64,000 nt of DNA from Abiotrophia sp. HMSC24B09. Lineage in GTDB: Bacteria; Bacillota; Bacilli; Lactobacillales; Aerococcaceae. Both the position numbers and the translations under genes were made by a program. The stretch spans positions 122,574 to 186,573 of the forward strand of contig NZ_KV822210.1 of assembly GCF_001815865.1 (NCBI RefSeq), written 5' to 3'. Below the pieces are notes generated by a model, which was given only the letters and a program-made list of their open reading frames with translations, made no database searches and was not told where the DNA came from. Positions 63,162 through 64,000 of the stretch are shown here, one piece after another. Each line of letters begins with the position of its first letter. Position 1 is the stretch's first letter.

Positions 63162-63813
63162 CTTCCATTTGCTAGACGAAAAGATAAGTTTCGAGGATTC
63201 TAAGATTTTAGTGATCGAGGACTGTCGCGTGTTTGCTGAACTAGTTAAGGAATGTTATTATTATTCTGGTGAAGGTAAGGTAAAATTGTTTGATACCAAG
63301 CAGACCTTATTGAAGCCTGCAGAAATTCTCTTAGTTAGTGACCTTTTATCTTTTGATCTTAATTCAACAACTGTACTTAAGCAAGTTTATCTAGACCTGG
63401 AGAATCAGATGAATGAGGTCCCGGAAGTGAAATCTACCATAGAGCACTTAGCAGCTAATATTTCAGATATCATAGCTGAGCAATTGGTCGAGAGTGAGTT
63501 GATGCTGACTTATGACGAAATTACAGTACTAGAGCTCATTAAAGCTCTAGGTGTAAAAATAGACGATAGTTCTATTTCCCATTTCGATAAGTTACTTGAT
63601 ATCTTAAAGTTATTCAAGTACCTATCTAAGAAGAAATTACTGATTTTCGTTAATGTTGCTAGCTATTTTTCAACTGAAGAACTGGGAATGATTTTTGAAC
63701 AAATTCAGTTACTTAAGTTAGAGGTATGGTTTTTAGAACCTAGGAAAATAGAGGGTCTTCGGCAGTATTGTTTGGATCAAGACTATGTATTAATGCTAGA
63801 AAATATGGTATAA
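63151..63813 (+). CDS. csn2: type II-A adaptation protein Csn2
   Basis: A 220-residue ring-forming protein that binds DNA ends during acquisition and marks subtype II-A. It starts [23 protein letters not shown] and has the [27 protein letters not shown] region and the C-terminal [26 protein letters not shown]. The length fits the short Csn2a form. Its stop overlaps the -10 box of the array promoter. Confidence 0.96.
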   Translation: MNLNFHLLDEKISFEDSKILVIEDCRVFAELVKECYYYSGEGKVKLFDTKQTLLKPAEILLVSDLLSFDLNSTTVLKQVYLDLENQMNEVPEVKSTIEHLAANISDIIAEQLVESELMLTYDEITVLELIKALGVKIDDSSISHFDKLLDILKLFKYLSKKKLLIFVNVASYFSTEELGMIFEQIQLLKLEVWFLEPRKIEGLRQYCLDQDYVLMLENMV

Positions 63814-63907
63814 TATCATTAATGAATATCACAAATTAATAGGCATTCAGAGCTGAAAGTAGCTAGACTAATGGCGCGATTACGAAACCGCCGCGGGGTT
63901 CTGCGAG
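63806..63907 (+). promoter_or_regulatory. CRISPR leader with array promoter
   Basis: TGGTATAAT at 63806-63814 is an extended -10 element that includes the csn2 stop codon. The leader continues AT-rich for about 60 bases and then turns G+C-rich, ending GGGTTCTGCGAG directly before the first repeat. CTGCGAG fits the CTRCGAG leader-end motif described for a group of type II-A leaders. Confidence 0.75.
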
Positions 63908-64000
63908 GTTTTAGAGCTGTGTTGTTTTGAATGCTTACCAAACATTCAGGATAAAATTGTATGTTCTGAATAAGTTTTAGAGCTGTGTTGTTTTGAATGC
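63908..64000 (+). CRISPR. start of the type II-A CRISPR array
   Basis: A 36-base repeat occupies 63908-63943 (starting GTTTTAGAGCTGTGTTG, ending TTACCAAAC). One 30-base spacer follows (63944-63973) and the second repeat begins at 63974 and is cut after 27 bases by the window edge. The repeat is of the S. thermophilus CRISPR3/S. pyogenes type. The leader side is here, so this first spacer is the most recently acquired one. The number of further repeats is not visible. Confidence 0.97.

Overview
The window looks like a chromosomal segment of a low-to-moderate GC Firmicute of the order Lactobacillales. Pointers are the coiA-pepF pair, many PTS operons with PRD, ROK and RpiR regulators, a GalK/GalT2 pair, a CbpB-like CBS protein and a Streptococcus-type II-A CRISPR-Cas locus. 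Genus cannot be fixed from the sequence alone; an Aerococcaceae-like host (Abiotrophia/Facklamia type) is a guess. No rRNA or tRNA gene and no intact insertion sequence was seen. The first gene (NAD kinase) and the CRISPR array run off the two edges.

Layout. 0-4.7 kb: housekeeping genes (NAD kinase, thioredoxin-like lipoprotein, RluA-type pseudouridine synthase, CBS protein, CNNM/CBS membrane protein). 4.7-5.9 kb: a small P-loop kinase and a decayed stretch with gene remnants and hairpins. 5.9-13.1 kb: QueH, an acetyltransferase, an oxidoreductase, a HAD-phosphotransferase fusion, a ClC transporter and an APC permease. 13.4-16.3 kb: a clan-D alpha-galactosidase-like enzyme with a convergent AraC regulator. 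16.7-20 kb: four unrecognised membrane-protein genes, two of them tandem paralogues followed by a decayed third copy.

20-44 kb is a carbohydrate-utilisation island. It holds an RpiR regulator, a TIM-barrel-like protein and a ROK regulator next to a lactose/cellobiose-type PTS with GH35 beta-galactosidase and an aldo/keto reductase. Next come a glycosyltransferase, an orphan PotD-like protein with an amidohydrolase, and a BglG/LicT antiterminator operon carrying a galactitol-type PTS and a RhaD aldolase. The last part is a PRD-regulated operon with a fructose-type PTS, class II aldolase, D-lyxose isomerase and xylulokinase. 43.7-57.5 kb: coiA, pepF, a four-gene glycan/aminotransferase cluster, galKT on the minus strand, two tandem CorA genes, a CYTH protein and a SpxH-like protein.

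57.7-64 kb: a complete type II-A CRISPR-Cas system: tracrRNA on the minus strand, then cas9-cas1-cas2-csn2 overlapping head to tail on the plus strand, a leader and the start of the array. Catalytic residues of Cas9 are all present and the two PAM-reading arginines of SpCas9 are conserved, which predicts an NGG-like PAM. This system is of a known type. The least explained items are the membrane-protein family at 16.7-20 kb, the two PTS-aldolase pathways lacking the expected intermediate enzymes, the twin hairpin repeat at 56.6 kb and the palindrome at 21.28 kb.
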